Counted from the first letter of the stretch, positions 9,778 to 20,000 are shown. The stretch is DNA of 64,000 nucleotides from Clostridiales bacterium (GCA_015069425.1 SVIP01000004.1:62001-126000), one strand, 5' to 3'. Numbers and translations: made by a program. The notes: generated by a model from the letters alone, not told the origin.

Positions 9778-11553
9778 ATGAAAGGATTTGACGTAAAGTT
9801 CATTGATGAACTTAAAAGGAAAAACGATATAGTCGACGTGATAGGCAAGTACGTTCGCCTAGAACAGCGTGGTGGAAACTTTTGGGGAAAGTGTCCTTTT
9901 CACCATGAAAAAACCGCGTCTTTTTCGGTAAATTCGTCAAATCAGTTTTTCTATTGTTTCGGTTGTCATAAAAGTGGTGACGTGCTAAGTTTTATAATGG
10001 AAATTGAATCGCTTGACTTTAACGATGCGGTTAAGTTTCTAGCAGAGCGTGTTAAAATGCCTCTTCCCGAAGTAAAGTACGATGACGAAAAAATTCGTGA
10101 GCAGAAAAAACAAAAGGAACGCATCTTGGAACTTTTAAGGGATACTGCTAGATTCTATGCGTTAAACTTAAGAAAAGAGGGTGCAGAAAAGCATTTAGAA
10201 TATATAATAAAGAGAAAAATTCCTACCGATTGCGTTGCAAAATTTGGAATAGGTGCATCGTTAAACTTTAATGGTTTAGTAAATCACTTAAAAGAAAAAG
10301 GATATACCTATGAAGAGATGACAGCCTCTGGTGCGGTGGACGTAAAAGATGGCAGATATTACGATTCTTTAGGTGGTAGGTTAATTATACCTATCATAAA
10401 TCAATTCAATCAAGTGGTGGCGTTTGGCGGTAGACTATTAGAAAAAGCCGACTTTGCTAAATATAAAAACACGAGGGAAACGAGTGTATTTTTAAAGAGC
10501 AATAATTTATATAATCTTAACAACTTAAAGAAACTTAAAAACGAGAAAGGGCTTTCGAGTGTTATCATAGTTGAAGGGTACATGGATACTATTTCGCTAG
10601 TATCTGCTGGGATAAACAACGTTGTTGCCAGTATGGGAACCTCGCTTACTAAAGACCAAGCACGAATAATTAAGCGTTATACTGACAAAGTATTTATAAG
10701 TTACGACGGTGATTTTGCAGGTCAAAAAGCATCGATTAGAGGGCTAGAGATTTTAAGTGAAGAGGGATTAGAGGTTAAAGTGGTATGTCTTCCTGACGGT
10801 ATGGACCCTGATGACGTCATCAAAAATTTGGGTGCGGAAGGATATACGAAACTTCTTGCCGAGGCAAAGCCACTAATTGACTTTAAGTTAGACATTTTGC
10901 GTAGAACCTACGATTTAAATACAGTAGACGGGAAACGAAAATTTACGAGCAACGCAATTCGTGTTATTCGTGAAAGTCCTTCTCCAGCAGAGCAAGAAGA
11001 TTTGCTTAAAATTGTGCGTGATCTTACGGGGACAACCTTTGAGGCATTAAAGAGAGAATTGTATTCGGCTCCGCAAAAAGAAATAGAGAGAAAAGAGGAA
11101 ACTCCGCAGTTTAACGATAACGTAGGGGATAAAACGGCTCTTGCGTCGAGATTTATTTTAGCCTCGTATTTGTTCAATAAGCATTTTGCAAGGGAAACGG
11201 ATATTAACAGTTTAGAATTTGTTTCGCCAATTCATAAAGGCATTAAAGAGTATATTGTTGAAAGAATTAATGGTGGGCAAGAAGTGAAATTCTCCGACCT
11301 GTACGAAGTGTTTAACGAGGATTTTAGTGAGGAAGTTTCACGCATAGCGGGAATGGAATTAGAAGAAAATAACACGCTAGACCAAGCGACTTACTTTTTT
11401 GATTGTGTAAAGACCTTAAAATTGCACATAATAACTGAGAAAATAGAAAAATTAAGCAAAATGTTTTCTTTAGAGACTGATAACGACAAGCGAAGGGAAT
11501 TAACTAAAGAAATCACTAAACTTTTAGCGGAAAAGAAAAACTTATCAAAATAA
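9778..11553 (+). CDS. dnaG: DNA primase
   Basis: A 591-residue primase that lays down RNA primers at the fork with DnaB helicase. The CHC2 zinc finger is complete (C39-P-F-H42 and C60-F-G-C63). A TOPRIM catalytic core follows at about 260-345 with VIIVEGYMDT and the DGD motif in SYDGDFAGQKA. The C-terminal helicase-binding region (about 440-591) is diverged and charged, as usual. GGAAGTAA lies before the ATG. It is followed by rpoD, the classic macromolecular-synthesis arrangement. Confidence 0.97.
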   Translation: MKGFDVKFIDELKRKNDIVDVIGKYVRLEQRGGNFWGKCPFHHEKTASFSVNSSNQFFYCFGCHKSGDVLSFIMEIESLDFNDAVKFLAERVKMPLPEVKYDDEKIREQKKQKERILELLRDTARFYALNLRKEGAEKHLEYIIKRKIPTDCVAKFGIGASLNFNGLVNHLKEKGYTYEEMTASGAVDVKDGRYYDSLGGRLIIPIINQFNQVVAFGGRLLEKADFAKYKNTRETSVFLKSNNLYNLNNLKKLKNEKGLSSVIIVEGYMDTISLVSAGINNVVASMGTSLTKDQARIIKRYTDKVFISYDGDFAGQKASIRGLEILSEEGLEVKVVCLPDGMDPDDVIKNLGAEGYTKLLAEAKPLIDFKLDILRRTYDLNTVDGKRKFTSNAIRVIRESPSPAEQEDLLKIVRDLTGTTFEALKRELYSAPQKEIERKEETPQFNDNVGDKTALASRFILASYLFNKHFARETDINSLEFVSPIHKGIKEYIVERINGGQEVKFSDLYEVFNEDFSEEVSRIAGMELEENNTLDQATYFFDCVKTLKLHIITEKIEKLSKMFSLETDNDKRRELTKEITKLLAEKKNLSK

Positions 11554-11628
11554 AGAATTATATTTATACTACACCTACTAAAAATTAAGAGCGACGAGCG
11601 AAAGAGGTAGGCACGGGAGGAACAAAAA

Positions 11629-12735
11629 ATGGAAGAAAAGAAAAGCAAAACCGCACTAATGGAAGATGAAATTAACGACGAAATGAGCGTCGAACTTTTA
11701 TCGGCGGTTGGTAACCTTATTACTGAATTTAAAAGAAGTGGAAGTATAACGACCACTGTATTAATGGACAAAATAGAAAAATTTAAGCCGTCCCCAATGG
11801 ATATGGAGGAAATTTATAAACTTTTTGATGATTCGGGTGTGCAAATAATCGACGAGGCGATTAGAGATAAAGACCTTTACGACCAACTCTTAAAAGAAGT
11901 AAGCATGGACGACCCTGTAAAAATGTATCTAAAAGATATAGGTAAAGTTCCGCTACTTCAACCGGACGAAGAGACCGAACTTGCAAGGCGTATGATGGAC
12001 GGTGATGAGCACGCAAAGCGTCTTTTATCCGAGGCGAACTTAAGACTTGTAGTTTCAATTGCAAAAAGATATATGGGACGTGGAATGCAATTTCTTGACC
12101 TTATACAAGAGGGTAACTTAGGGTTAATGAAAGCGGTTGAAAAATTTGATTATCAAAAGGGATTTAAGTTCTCAACGTATGCAACTTGGTGGATTAGACA
12201 AGCAATAACTAGGGCTATTGCCGACCAAGCAAGAACAATTCGTATTCCCGTGCATATGGTAGAAACAATAAATAAACTTATTAGAATTTCTAGACGTCTT
12301 TTACAAGAATTAGGAAGAGAACCTCACCCCGAAGAAATTGCTAAAGAAATGGAAATCCCAGTTGAAAGAGTAATCGAAATTCAAAAAATTGCGCAAGACC
12401 CCGTTTCTCTTGAAACGCCTATCGGTGAAGAGGACGATAGCCACCTTTCAGATTTCATTGAAGACGAAAGAAGTACCGCTCCTACCGACGCAGTTTCTTA
12501 CAATATGCTTAAAGAGCAGTTGATTGGCGTTTTGGACACGTTAACTCCTCGTGAAGAAAAGGTTTTAAGACTTCGTTATGGGCTTGACGACGGAAAGCCA
12601 AGAACGTTAGAAGAAGTAGGTAAAGAATTTAACGTTACTAGAGAAAGAATTCGTCAGATTGAGGCGAAAGCGCTTAGAAAACTTCGTCACCCAAGCCGTT
12701 CTAAGAGATTAAAAGATTATATAGACAAGCAATAA
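11629..12735 (+). CDS. rpoD: RNA polymerase primary sigma factor (sigma-70/sigma-A)
   Basis: A 368-residue housekeeping sigma. Residues 10-90 are a diverged region 1.1. Region 1.2 begins at about 97 ([16 protein letters not shown]). Region 2, with the -10-binding [20 protein letters not shown] segment, is near 184-203. Region 3 follows, and region 4.2 with [17 protein letters not shown] is near 336-352. GGGAGGAAC precedes the ATG. The -10/-35 elements found across this window (TTGACA/TATAAT-like) are those expected for this factor. One base separates it from trmK. Confidence 0.97.
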   Translation: MEEKKSKTALMEDEINDEMSVELLSAVGNLITEFKRSGSITTTVLMDKIEKFKPSPMDMEEIYKLFDDSGVQIIDEAIRDKDLYDQLLKEVSMDDPVKMYLKDIGKVPLLQPDEETELARRMMDGDEHAKRLLSEANLRLVVSIAKRYMGRGMQFLDLIQEGNLGLMKAVEKFDYQKGFKFSTYATWWIRQAITRAIADQARTIRIPVHMVETINKLIRISRRLLQELGREPHPEEIAKEMEIPVERVIEIQKIAQDPVSLETPIGEEDDSHLSDFIEDERSTAPTDAVSYNMLKEQLIGVLDTLTPREEKVLRLRYGLDDGKPRTLEEVGKEFNVTRERIRQIEAKALRKLRHPSRSKRLKDYIDKQ

Positions 12736-12736
12736 T

Positions 12737-13378
12737 ATGACAGAGCGACTACAAAAAATATTTTCTTCTATACCGAACGCTAAGGTTTTTGCTGATATAG
12801 GTTGTGACCACGGTTATATTGCAAAGGCAATGTTAGAGAGTGGTAAATGCGAAAAGGTAATAGTTTCAGATATTAGTGAAAAGTGTCTTAATAAGGCACG
12901 AGAATTATTGAGCGAAAATATTGCGAACGGAAGTGCGGAAAGCGTGGTTTCCGACGGGTTTGATAGGGTTTTTGATGTGGACGTTGCGTTGATTGCTGGT
13001 ATGGGCGGAGAAGAGATTTGCAATATTTTACAAAAAGCTCAAAAACTGCCGGAGAAACTCGTGCTTCAGCCAATGAAAAATCCTGAAAAAGTGAGAGTGC
13101 TTTGTTTAAAACTAGGTTTCTTAATAGAAAAAGATAGCCTCTTTAAGAGTGCTGGCAAGTTTTATGACCTTATAGTTGCGAAAAAAGGGCAAGGAACTTT
13201 AACTGAAGAAGAAATTGAATTCGGTAAAGATAACGTAAATAATCCTAATGAAGATTTTAAAGAAAAATTAACAATTGAGATTAATAAAATCAATAATTAT
13301 TTAGGGGCGGAAAACATATCGGACAAAACAAAGCAAGAACTTACCGCTCGTTTGGAAAAGTATAAAAAATATGTATAA
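12737..13378 (+). CDS. trmK: tRNA (adenine(22)-N1)-methyltransferase TrmK
   Basis: A 213-residue class I SAM-dependent methyltransferase. The N-terminal SAM-binding motif is DIGCDHGYIAKAML, with an acidic DIS at the second strand and GMGGEEI for catalysis, the set characteristic of the TrmK/YqfN family that makes m1A22 in bacterial tRNA. The C-terminal helical extension (about 165-213) is the usual coiled-coil tail. It starts one base after rpoD and overlaps the Nif3-like gene by eight bases; the rpoD-trmK-nif3 order is conserved in Firmicutes. Confidence 0.92.
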   Translation: MTERLQKIFSSIPNAKVFADIGCDHGYIAKAMLESGKCEKVIVSDISEKCLNKARELLSENIANGSAESVVSDGFDRVFDVDVALIAGMGGEEICNILQKAQKLPEKLVLQPMKNPEKVRVLCLKLGFLIEKDSLFKSAGKFYDLIVAKKGQGTLTEEEIEFGKDNVNNPNEDFKEKLTIEINKINNYLGAENISDKTKQELTARLEKYKKYV

Positions 13379-14156
13379 GTTAAAAGAATTTTTGAATGTG
13401 CTTGAAGAATTCGCACCCCTTTCGTTAAGTTATAAAATGATTGAGCGTGGGGATTACGATAATAGCGGAATAATCGTGGAAAATCACGACGAGGTTAAAA
13501 GCGTTCTGTTTTCGCTAGATTTAACAAATAAAACGGTGGCTAAAGGGTTAGAACTTGGTTGTGATACGGTTGTCACTCATCACCCTGCAATTTATACGCC
13601 TGTTAAAAATCTAAGTTATAATGGGCAAACTTCAGCACTTATTAATGCGGTTAAGAACAATCTTAACGTTATATCAATGCACCTAAATTTAGACGTCAGT
13701 AAAGATGGTATCGACCAATGTTTAGCAGAGGGGTTAGGTGGGGAAAATATAAAGATTATAGACAAGCTAGAAGAAGACACGGGTTACGGCAGAATTTTCA
13801 GCAGGGAGGAAACTCCTCTTGAAAATTTTGTGAAAAATATTAAAGAAAAGTTTAATACGGACAAAATTATTTATTATGGGAACGCACCTGTAAAAAAGGT
13901 TGCATCTTTTTGCGGAGCAGGTGGTTCACATGCGGTTTCCGTAGCTTTAAAGGGTGATGTGGATTTGGATACATTTGTGACTTCAGACCTTGCGCATCAC
14001 GAGATTTTGGCACTTGTTGAAAGGGAAAAGAACGTGGTGGTTGTTCCACATTACCTTTCAGAAGAATATGGATTTAATAAATATTACCAACGCATTTACA
14101 AAAAAGTAAACGGTAAAGCGTATGCGTATTATTTTGCAGATAAAAGATTTATGTAA
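13371..14156 (+). CDS. Nif3-like dinuclear metal centre protein
   Basis: 261 residues of the NIF3/DUF34 family, which forms hexamers with two metal ions per subunit. Metal ligands are visible as HHP in VVTHHPAIYTP near 64-66, D in SMHLNLDVSKDGID near 100 and H in SDLAHHEIL near 208. This is the short form without the inserted PII-like domain. It overlaps trmK by eight bases. The role is debated: a GTP cyclohydrolase-like or metal-chaperone activity has been suggested, and none is proven for this gene. Confidence 0.9.
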   Translation: MYKLKEFLNVLEEFAPLSLSYKMIERGDYDNSGIIVENHDEVKSVLFSLDLTNKTVAKGLELGCDTVVTHHPAIYTPVKNLSYNGQTSALINAVKNNLNVISMHLNLDVSKDGIDQCLAEGLGGENIKIIDKLEEDTGYGRIFSREETPLENFVKNIKEKFNTDKIIYYGNAPVKKVASFCGAGGSHAVSVALKGDVDLDTFVTSDLAHHEILALVEREKNVVVVPHYLSEEYGFNKYYQRIYKKVNGKAYAYYFADKRFM

Positions 14157-14168
14157 AGGAGAACAATT

Positions 14169-14870
14169 ATGATTAAAGCATTATTGGACTATCAGGTTGT
14201 CGACGCAAAACTTAAAGATATCGAAAAGGTACTTTCGGCAAGCGAAGAAAGAAAGAAGGCGGTCAACGCAAAAAAATATCTAGAGGGTGTTGAAGAGAAT
14301 GTAAACAAACTTGACACTCGTGCAGCAGAACTCACTTCTGCTTACGATGCGTTAAATGATGATTTAGCAAAATTGCAAGAACAAAGCCAAGCAATTTCTG
14401 ATAGTATTACTCAAGTTGAAGATGAAAAGCAAGCGTCATATTTAATTAAAAAGTCTGACGAGTTGATAGCAAAAATTAAGACTTATAGTGCAAACATTGC
14501 AAAACTTTATGAGGAAATTCAAGCACTCGTTAAAGAGTATTCAAAAATAAAGGCGACAACTAAAGCTGCTCAAGAACAGTACAACGAAAACGCTAAAAAA
14601 TACGGAGAATTAAAAGAATCTTTTAAGGCGCAAAAGGACGAAGTTGAAAAAGAACTTGAAGCGCTTAAGGGAAAGGTTTCTCCCGATTTAATGGAGAGAT
14701 ATCTAAAAAAGCGAAACAACAAGATTTATCCCGTGCTATATGCAGTTAGGGGAAACGTGTGTGGCGCTTGTAATATGGAACTTCCTATGTCGGAGATGAA
14801 CAAATTAAAGAATGGAGAAGTCATTGACTGCGACCAGTGTGGAAGAATGATTTATCTAAGTCAAGATTAA
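14169..14870 (+). CDS. Coiled-coil protein with C4 zinc ribbon
   Basis: 233 residues. Residues about 10-185 form a long antiparallel coiled coil rich in K/E/A heptads. A C4 zinc ribbon ends the protein (CGACNMELP ... CDQCGRMIY, about 199-226). This matches the COG1579 (YbgI/CT398-like) family that follows trmK-nif3 in many Firmicutes. AAGGAGAAC precedes the ATG. The gene ends the dgt-dnaG-rpoD-trmK-nif3 run with an intrinsic terminator. Family members have been linked to sigma-factor or secretion-apparatus scaffolding elsewhere; the function here is not known. Confidence 0.85.
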   Translation: MIKALLDYQVVDAKLKDIEKVLSASEERKKAVNAKKYLEGVEENVNKLDTRAAELTSAYDALNDDLAKLQEQSQAISDSITQVEDEKQASYLIKKSDELIAKIKTYSANIAKLYEEIQALVKEYSKIKATTKAAQEQYNENAKKYGELKESFKAQKDEVEKELEALKGKVSPDLMERYLKKRNNKIYPVLYAVRGNVCGACNMELPMSEMNKLKNGEVIDCDQCGRMIYLSQD

Positions 14871-14875
14871 AAGTT

Positions 14876-14911
14876 TTGCCCGTCACTACAGTGACGGGCA
14901 ATATTATTTTA
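14876..14911 (+). terminator. Intrinsic terminator after zinc-ribbon gene
   Basis: Arms TTGCCCGTCACT and AGTGACGGGCAA form a 12-bp stem. The following tract (TATTATTTTA) is T-rich but interrupted. Confidence 0.8.
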
Positions 14912-14971
14912 TAGGCCTTATATTTAATTTAAATATATATTTAAATATTATAAAAAAATTAGTTGAAAGTA

Positions 14972-15000
14972 TTGTAAAAGAGCGACGTTTTTGTTATAAT
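14972..15000 (+). promoter_or_regulatory. Promoter of the ftsK operon
   Basis: TTGTAA (14972-14977), 17-base spacer, perfect TATAAT (14995-15000). The preceding 50 bases are almost pure A/T with ATTTAAATATATATTTAAAT symmetry and could act as an UP element. Confidence 0.7.
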
Positions 15001-15042
15001 TATTATAGGCGTGGAAGCGTACGATTTTATAGAGGTGGGATT

Positions 15043-18000
15043 TTGAACGGCTTAGGAAGAAAAAAGGATAATGAAGAAAAAAAACAGTCTGTGTTTACTA
15101 GAGAAACTTTTGGGGTGGTTTTAATTTTATTTGCCACTCTATCTTTGGTGTGCTTAATTACTCGTGGCTCAGTTTTTTCTTTACCAGGTGAATGGGTTAA
15201 TTCCTTTTTATTCGGTTGTTTCGGATATTTTGCTTTCGCTGTAGTTTTATGGTGTATTATAGGAGGCGTCCGTTTGGTTGCGGATAAAAAACCTAGAGTT
15301 TCCTTAAAACAAAGGGCGCTTATGACGCTCGGCTTTATTTTGATTGCAACTCTTACACATATTGCCACTATGAGTGGAAATGAACTTTCCTATACTGATT
15401 ACCTTAAAACGTCATACTTTATGGCGGTTGATGGCGGTATTCAAACTTGTTCGGGCGGTGGAATGTTTATCGCTTTTATTGCTCAGCCCTTAAGTAGACT
15501 TATGACGGACGTAGGGTGTTACGTCGTTTTAGGTGTGTCGTTTTTAGTGGTTTGTTACTTTTTCTTAAAAAATTTTGCTAACGGAAGTGCGAAAAAAGAA
15601 GAAAGTTCTTCAAACTTTAGAAGTTCATTTGTAAAATCTGAAAATATTTCCTTAACTCCTAGCGAAGAAGAAAAAGAACCCTCTTACTCAACTGTTAACG
15701 AAACTAATTTAGAACAAGCAAGCAAACAGCGTTTATTTATAACCAACCCCGATAGTTTCGGATTAAAAAATAAGCACGAAATGAAAAAAGACAATCAAAA
15801 TTCGGGGATAAAGATAGGCTTTTCCGAGGGTGGGCTTGGCGTAGTTAAAATTTCCGAAGAAAAACCAGTTCCAAAGGTTGGGGAGGAATACAAAAAGAAA
15901 CTTGAATACATTAAAACTCCTGCGAATTTGGATATTGATGCTTTAAGAGAAAACGTTAGACAGTCTGCCGTTTCAGCTAATAAATACGCAAAGCCGACTA
16001 CAAATCAAAATACATTTAGCGTTAATAACGGAACTTATACTACAGTGTCAGATTACGTGAATAAATATTCGGAGCCGACTGATAAAAAAGAAGAGCAAGA
16101 AAATATACCGTTTATTGAGCATAATGATTCTGTAACTTTACAGGGGCAAGATGCTAAGTCACGTGCGGATAAGTTTGAAAAATTATACGTTGATAATCAA
16201 GAGGACGAACCTGTGAGTTCGGTTGTAGAGGAGAACGTATTCCGTCCAATATCAGAAGAGAAAGTAGCGTTTAATACTATTGAAGAAAATAAAAATGAAA
16301 GTAAAATAGAGCAAGATATTCCACTGGTGGAAGAAACGACCGATTTTAATGTTTTTACAGAACAGGTGAATGAGAAGAAAGAAGAAAACGAGGAAATACG
16401 TCCTAGCATACTTAGATCGGAAGGAAGAGTAGGCAGTATTTTTGGTTTAGAAAAGCAAGAAAAAGAAGAGAAAAAAGTTGAAGATGAAAACCAAACGACT
16501 GCATTTACAAGCAGAGCAAATGCAGATGGAAATTTAGGATCTCGTCGTGGTTTTAATTTTGGACAGACTGAAAAGGAACAAATAAAGCAAGAAGAACCAA
16601 AGGTGAAAAAACCTGCTCCACCGATTAATAGGAAATATTACCGCCCACCGATGGATTTACTTGAAACCTATTCTCAACCAGTTGACGTTCAGCAAGAAAA
16701 CCATCAAGAAAGAATGGATATAATTCAAAAAACTCTTGAAGAATTCCACATAAACGCTATACCACAAAGTTACGTTCAAGGTCCTGCGTTTACAAGATAT
16801 GAAATAATGATGCCAGCGGGCGTTTCGGTTAAAAAGGTATTGGGCTTTGACGACGACTTAAAGATGCGTCTTGCAGCAAAAGACGGTGTGCGTATTGAAG
16901 CACCTATTCCAGGTAAAAATCTAGTTGGTGTGGAAGTTGCAAACAATACTAAAGCAACTGTTGGCTTTAGAGAAGTAATAGAAGACCTTACTAAAAATCC
17001 TAAAAAAGGCGCACTTATGTTTGCCGTGGGTAAAGATATTGTAGGCAATGCTATAAGTTACGATTTGGCAAAAGGACCACATTACCTTATTGCGGGTGCA
17101 ACAGGTTCGGGAAAGAGCGTTTGCTTGCACGTTATGATTTTAAGCCTACTCATGAGATATAGCCCTGAAGAACTAAAAGTAGTGCTTGTCGATCCCAAAG
17201 GTGTAGAATTTAGAAAATACGAACACATACCCCATCTTTTAGTGGACGAAATAATAACTGATTCAAAGCGTGTTTTATCGCTTTTAAAATGGGCGTATGA
17301 AGAAACCACAAGAAGAAACGATATGTTTACAGAGGCTGGCGGAGAAGTAAGTAATATTGACGATTATAATAAATATATTGCGAGCGATACCGTTCCGAAA
17401 TTGCCGAGAATTGTGTTCTTTATTGACGAACTTGCAGACCTTATGGAAACTTGCAAAAAAGATTTAGAACAGCGTATCCGTATGGTTGCGGCTAAATCTC
17501 GTTCGGCAGGAATTCATTTAGTTTTAGCGACGCAACGTCCGTCTGTAGACGTTATTACAGGTACTATTAAGGCTAACTTGCCGTCAAGAATTGCACTAAG
17601 AGTTATGAACTATGCTGACTCTTCAACAATACTCAGTGAGGGCGGTGCGGAAAAACTTTTAGGTAATGGCGATATGTTACTAAAAGATTCTTCAATGGGC
17701 AATTACGAGCGTTATCAAGGTGCGTATATAAGCGGTAGAGAAATAACTAACGTAGTAAATTATATTAAAGAAAAGAACGTTGCATATTTTGACGAAGAAC
17801 TTTATGAATATCTTGAAAACGAAACTAATCCTAAGCCCGAAGAGATGAGTTACGACGGCGGAGAAGAAGGTAACGATGCAAACGAAATCAACGAATTTTT
17901 CTTGAAAGCGTTGTGGCTTGCTGTTAATACTCAAACGGTATCTATTTCACAACTTCAACGCCGTTTCCAAATAGGGTACTCAAGAGCGGGCGGTTTGGTT

Positions 18001-18111
18001 GATAAAATGGAAAGAATGGGTTTTGTTTCGCCCAACGAAGGCAGTAAAGCGAGAAAGGTACTTTTGACTAGAGAAGAATTTGAAAATAGGTTTGGTGCAA
18101 TGCCCGACTAA
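15043..18111 (+). CDS. ftsK: DNA translocase FtsK/SpoIIIE
   Basis: A 1022-residue double-stranded DNA pump that clears chromosome from the division or sporulation septum. The start is TTG at 15043 behind AGAGGTGGGA. Four N-terminal membrane helices lie at about 20-180. A very long acidic and Glu/Lys-rich linker (about 185-530) follows and is longer than in B. subtilis SpoIIIE (whole protein about 790 residues). The motor has Walker A GATGSGKS near 685-692 and Walker B RIVFFIDELADLM near 790. The C-terminal gamma winged helix (FQIGYSRAGGLVDKMERMG, about 970-1000) reads KOPS/SRS-type DNA signals. FtsK and SpoIIIE cannot be told apart here. Confidence 0.96.
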   Translation: MNGLGRKKDNEEKKQSVFTRETFGVVLILFATLSLVCLITRGSVFSLPGEWVNSFLFGCFGYFAFAVVLWCIIGGVRLVADKKPRVSLKQRALMTLGFILIATLTHIATMSGNELSYTDYLKTSYFMAVDGGIQTCSGGGMFIAFIAQPLSRLMTDVGCYVVLGVSFLVVCYFFLKNFANGSAKKEESSSNFRSSFVKSENISLTPSEEEKEPSYSTVNETNLEQASKQRLFITNPDSFGLKNKHEMKKDNQNSGIKIGFSEGGLGVVKISEEKPVPKVGEEYKKKLEYIKTPANLDIDALRENVRQSAVSANKYAKPTTNQNTFSVNNGTYTTVSDYVNKYSEPTDKKEEQENIPFIEHNDSVTLQGQDAKSRADKFEKLYVDNQEDEPVSSVVEENVFRPISEEKVAFNTIEENKNESKIEQDIPLVEETTDFNVFTEQVNEKKEENEEIRPSILRSEGRVGSIFGLEKQEKEEKKVEDENQTTAFTSRANADGNLGSRRGFNFGQTEKEQIKQEEPKVKKPAPPINRKYYRPPMDLLETYSQPVDVQQENHQERMDIIQKTLEEFHINAIPQSYVQGPAFTRYEIMMPAGVSVKKVLGFDDDLKMRLAAKDGVRIEAPIPGKNLVGVEVANNTKATVGFREVIEDLTKNPKKGALMFAVGKDIVGNAISYDLAKGPHYLIAGATGSGKSVCLHVMILSLLMRYSPEELKVVLVDPKGVEFRKYEHIPHLLVDEIITDSKRVLSLLKWAYEETTRRNDMFTEAGGEVSNIDDYNKYIASDTVPKLPRIVFFIDELADLMETCKKDLEQRIRMVAAKSRSAGIHLVLATQRPSVDVITGTIKANLPSRIALRVMNYADSSTILSEGGAEKLLGNGDMLLKDSSMGNYERYQGAYISGREITNVVNYIKEKNVAYFDEELYEYLENETNPKPEEMSYDGGEEGNDANEINEFFLKALWLAVNTQTVSISQLQRRFQIGYSRAGGLVDKMERMGFVSPNEGSKARKVLLTREEFENRFGAMPD

Positions 18112-18122
18112 AAAGGAATAAT

Positions 18123-19439
18123 ATGGTTAAAGATAAGCGTGTGGGTGTAGTGTCACTTGGTTGTGACAAAAACCGTGTCGATACAGAAAAAATGCTTGCA
18201 AATTTGCAAAAACGACATAATTTAGTTAACGATATAGATAATGCTCAGATTATAATTATAAACACTTGCGCTTTTTTGCAAAGTTCCAGAGAAGAGGCGA
18301 TAGCCGAGATTTTTTCAGCTAACGAATATAAAAAGAGTGGTCAAGCGGAAAAAATAATAGTTACGGGGTGTTTACCGCAAAAATTTATAGGAGAAATTTT
18401 CGACGAATTAATTGAGGTAGACGGTTTTTTAGGAGTATCCGATTATAACGATATTTTAGCCGTTATTGATAAAGTATACGAGGGAAAGCGTGTAAATGCT
18501 GTTGGTGAGCCTAAAAACGAGCAAGGTACGGAAAGAGTGTGTACTACAAATAATTACGCTTATCTTAAAATTGCCGATGGCTGTTCAAATCATTGTACCT
18601 ACTGCTTAATCCCCTATATTCGTGGGAAATATCGTTCGATTGAAAAAGAAAAATTAATTTTAGAGGCGGAAAAACTCGGCAGAGTTAAAGAGCTAATTTT
18701 GGTTGCGCAAGACACGGCAAGGTACGGACAAGATATTTACGAAAATTACACTTTAACCGACCTTATTAAAGACTTAACTAAATTAGAAAACGTTGAAAGT
18801 ATTAGACTATTATATTGCTATCCAGAGAATTTATCAAACGAACTTATATACGAGTTAAAAACCAACTCAAAGCTTATTAAATACATAGATATTCCCTTTC
18901 AACACGCAGATGATTTGGTGTTAAAGAGAATGAATAGGAAAGGAACGGGAAAAGGTTATTTAGAACTTATTAAAAGGCTTAAAGCAGAAGTCAACGGAAT
19001 TGCTATTCGTTCCACTTTTATAACTGGATTTCCCGGAGAGAGCGAAGAGGCATTTAATAACCTTATCAAATTTATAAGAGATGCCGAACTTTTTAATTGT
19101 GGATTTTTTAAGTATAGTAGAGAAGAGGGAACACCTGCTTATAAGTTAGATGGTCAGATTGAAGAAAAAGTGAAGAATGTACGCCTTAAGAAATTGTATG
19201 CCGAACAAAAAAAGGTTGTTAATAAGAACTTGAAAAACTTTTTAGGTTCAATTGTTTCGGTGGTTGCAGAGGGCTTTGATTATGATAAACTTGTTTATTA
19301 TGGCAGAGCGTATTTTAACGCTCCCGATATAGACGGAAAGGTGTATTTCTTTTCGGGTGATGAAGTGGAATACGGTCAGGAATACGACATTAAAATAAAA
19401 GAAAAAATAGGTTACGACCTTTTTGGAGATAGAATATGA
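18123..19439 (+). CDS. rimO: Ribosomal protein S12 methylthiotransferase RimO
   Basis: A 438-residue radical-SAM methylthiotransferase that modifies a conserved Asp of ribosomal protein S12. The N-terminal UPF0004 domain carries the RimO-type motif LGCDKNRVD near 12-20; MiaB would have GCQMN instead. It also has two further cluster cysteines (NTCAF near 43, TGCLPQ near 80). The radical-SAM cluster motif CSNHCTYC is at 153-160, and a TRAM domain closes the protein (about 372-438). AAGGA precedes the ATG, and the gene overlaps pgsA by four bases (ATGA). Confidence 0.95.
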   Translation: MVKDKRVGVVSLGCDKNRVDTEKMLANLQKRHNLVNDIDNAQIIIINTCAFLQSSREEAIAEIFSANEYKKSGQAEKIIVTGCLPQKFIGEIFDELIEVDGFLGVSDYNDILAVIDKVYEGKRVNAVGEPKNEQGTERVCTTNNYAYLKIADGCSNHCTYCLIPYIRGKYRSIEKEKLILEAEKLGRVKELILVAQDTARYGQDIYENYTLTDLIKDLTKLENVESIRLLYCYPENLSNELIYELKTNSKLIKYIDIPFQHADDLVLKRMNRKGTGKGYLELIKRLKAEVNGIAIRSTFITGFPGESEEAFNNLIKFIRDAELFNCGFFKYSREEGTPAYKLDGQIEEKVKNVRLKKLYAEQKKVVNKNLKNFLGSIVSVVAEGFDYDKLVYYGRAYFNAPDIDGKVYFFSGDEVEYGQEYDIKIKEKIGYDLFGDRI

Positions 19440-19999
19440 ATTTACCAAACAAATTAACCATTTTAAGAATAGTAATGATACCTGTGTTCGTTGCGCTTTT
19501 CTATATAAGTGTAGTGCCTTGTCATTTTATCTTGTCGGCTGTAGTGTTTGCGTTGGCGGCGTTTACTGACTTTTTAGACGGATATATTGCAAGAAAATAT
19601 AATATCGTAACTGATTTAGGTAAATTTTTAGATCCTATTGCTGATAAAGTGCTAGTATCTTCTGCATTAATCGTTATGTTAGTTCCTATTGCTGGAAATT
19701 TAATAATACCATCATACGGTGCTATTGCGGTTGCAATCATACTTGCAAGGGAGTTGGTTGTAAGTGGGTTCCGTATGGTAGCAGCGTCTAAAGGTATGGT
19801 TATTGCAGCGGATAAATCGGGAAAAATAAAAACTTTCGTTACCGACATTGCAATAGTTGTATTGTTAGTTGGGGCAGATATTCCATTAAATGGATATATG
19901 AATTTGGCAGGGCTAATTCTTTTGGGAATTGCAACCGTGCTAACTATAATTTCGGGAATAGAATGCATTGTTAAAAACAAAGCGGTGCTAAAAGGTTAA
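19436..19999 (+). CDS. pgsA: CDP-diacylglycerol-glycerol-3-phosphate 3-phosphatidyltransferase
   Basis: A 187-residue membrane enzyme that makes phosphatidylglycerol-phosphate, the first committed step to PG and cardiolipin. The CDP-alcohol phosphotransferase signature D-x2-DG-x2-AR-x8-G-x3-D-x3-D is complete in DFLDGYIARKYN followed by GKFLDPIADK (about 43-69). Five to six membrane helices are apparent. It is coupled to rimO by an ATGA overlap, and cinA follows after one base, the frequent Firmicutes order rimO-pgsA-cinA-recA. Confidence 0.95.
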   Translation: MNLPNKLTILRIVMIPVFVALFYISVVPCHFILSAVVFALAAFTDFLDGYIARKYNIVTDLGKFLDPIADKVLVSSALIVMLVPIAGNLIIPSYGAIAVAIILARELVVSGFRMVAASKGMVIAADKSGKIKTFVTDIAIVVLLVGADIPLNGYMNLAGLILLGIATVLTIISGIECIVKNKAVLKG

Positions 20000-20000
20000 A

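Noticed and set aside
19522-19980. 152-residue open frame antisense to pgsA
   Set aside because: Shadow of pgsA on the other strand, no ribosome site, no recognisable domain.
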